DNA of 64,000 nucleotides, taken from NCBI RefSeq assembly GCF_001426435.1, contig NZ_LMER01000015.1, forward strand, positions 237,242 through 301,241. The letters run 5' to 3'. Both the position numbers and the translations under genes were made by a program. The notes beneath the pieces were generated by a model. It was not told the DNA's origin and searched no databases. It saw nothing but the letters and a program-made list of their open reading frames with translations. Position 1 is the stretch's first letter. Each line of letters begins with the position of its first letter. This stretch comes from Angustibacter sp. Root456. GTDB lineage: Bacteria > Actinomycetota > Actinomycetes > Actinomycetales > Angustibacteraceae. This document shows positions 63,970 to 64,000 of this stretch, in pieces.

Positions 63970-64000
63970 GGTGGGGGGCCACGCGACGGGGTGTGCAATT

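Overview
The window is very GC-rich, its codon third positions are dominated by G or C, and it is packed with typical actinobacterial families: KorAB, a 14-gene nuo operon, an actinobacterial-type MenD/C/B/E/A set, Rex-hemACD(B), a ResB/CcsB cytochrome c system and LuxR-type ATPase regulators. It is almost certainly chromosomal DNA of an actinomycete. A Kineosporiales/Geodermatophilales-like relative is a guess from the overall mix and is not proven. I see no tRNA, rRNA, CRISPR, transposase, integrase or phage gene.

Layout. 1-5,360: an anti-sigma-like MEDS/ATPase gene, korAB (2-oxoglutarate:ferredoxin oxidoreductase), rarD and a lone LysR DNA-binding domain. 5,600-22,730 (minus strand): nuoA-N followed by a polyprenyl diphosphate synthase that probably makes the menaquinone tail. 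23,000-30,060: csbD, then menaquinone genes menG, menF, menD, menC and menB, with a second anti-sigma-like ATPase among them. 30,200-34,150: a carboxymuconolactone-decarboxylase-like gene and a two-component system with a divergent membrane protein. 34,160-36,640: a VOC protein, menE and menA. 36,500-40,820: DUF4229, Lrp/AsnC, a 41-aa ORF, a GGDEF/EAL protein, GNAT, a small acidic protein and a TraR/DksA zinc finger. 40,800-46,690 (minus): hemL, a histidine phosphatase, resA, ccdA, resB and ccsB. 46,900-48,860: a divergent marR/yceI pair and small genes. 48,930-53,860: a 1,434-aa secreted propeller/Fn3 protein and a membrane protein. 53,970-59,750 (minus): rex-hemA-hemC-cobA/hemD-hemB. 59,790-64,000: a glutaredoxin-like protein, a cupin and a large LuxR-type ATPase regulator preceded by a small Arg-rich ORF.

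How it fits together. Most genes build a respiratory chain: reduced ferredoxin from KorAB, complex I, menaquinone, haem and cytochrome c maturation. Two Rex-operator-like sites are visible, one upstream of nuoA and one overlapping the inferred rex promoter, so the NADH sensor Rex plausibly couples complex I and haem synthesis. Several genes (menF, menB, menE, a histidine kinase, lrp, marR, a cupin and a membrane protein) have a TAnnnT hexamer 6-7 bases before the start codon, the signature of leaderless transcripts.

The least explained material is in the gaps between genes. There are at least three families of intergenic inverted repeats, two of which recur tens of kilobases apart inside the window. 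Other oddities are a histidine kinase that looks like a tandem duplication with a decayed first half, a LysR protein lacking its effector domain, and small ORFs with good translation signals. I did not find a convincing wholly new multi-gene system; the repeats, the Rex circuit and the kinase are the best leads.
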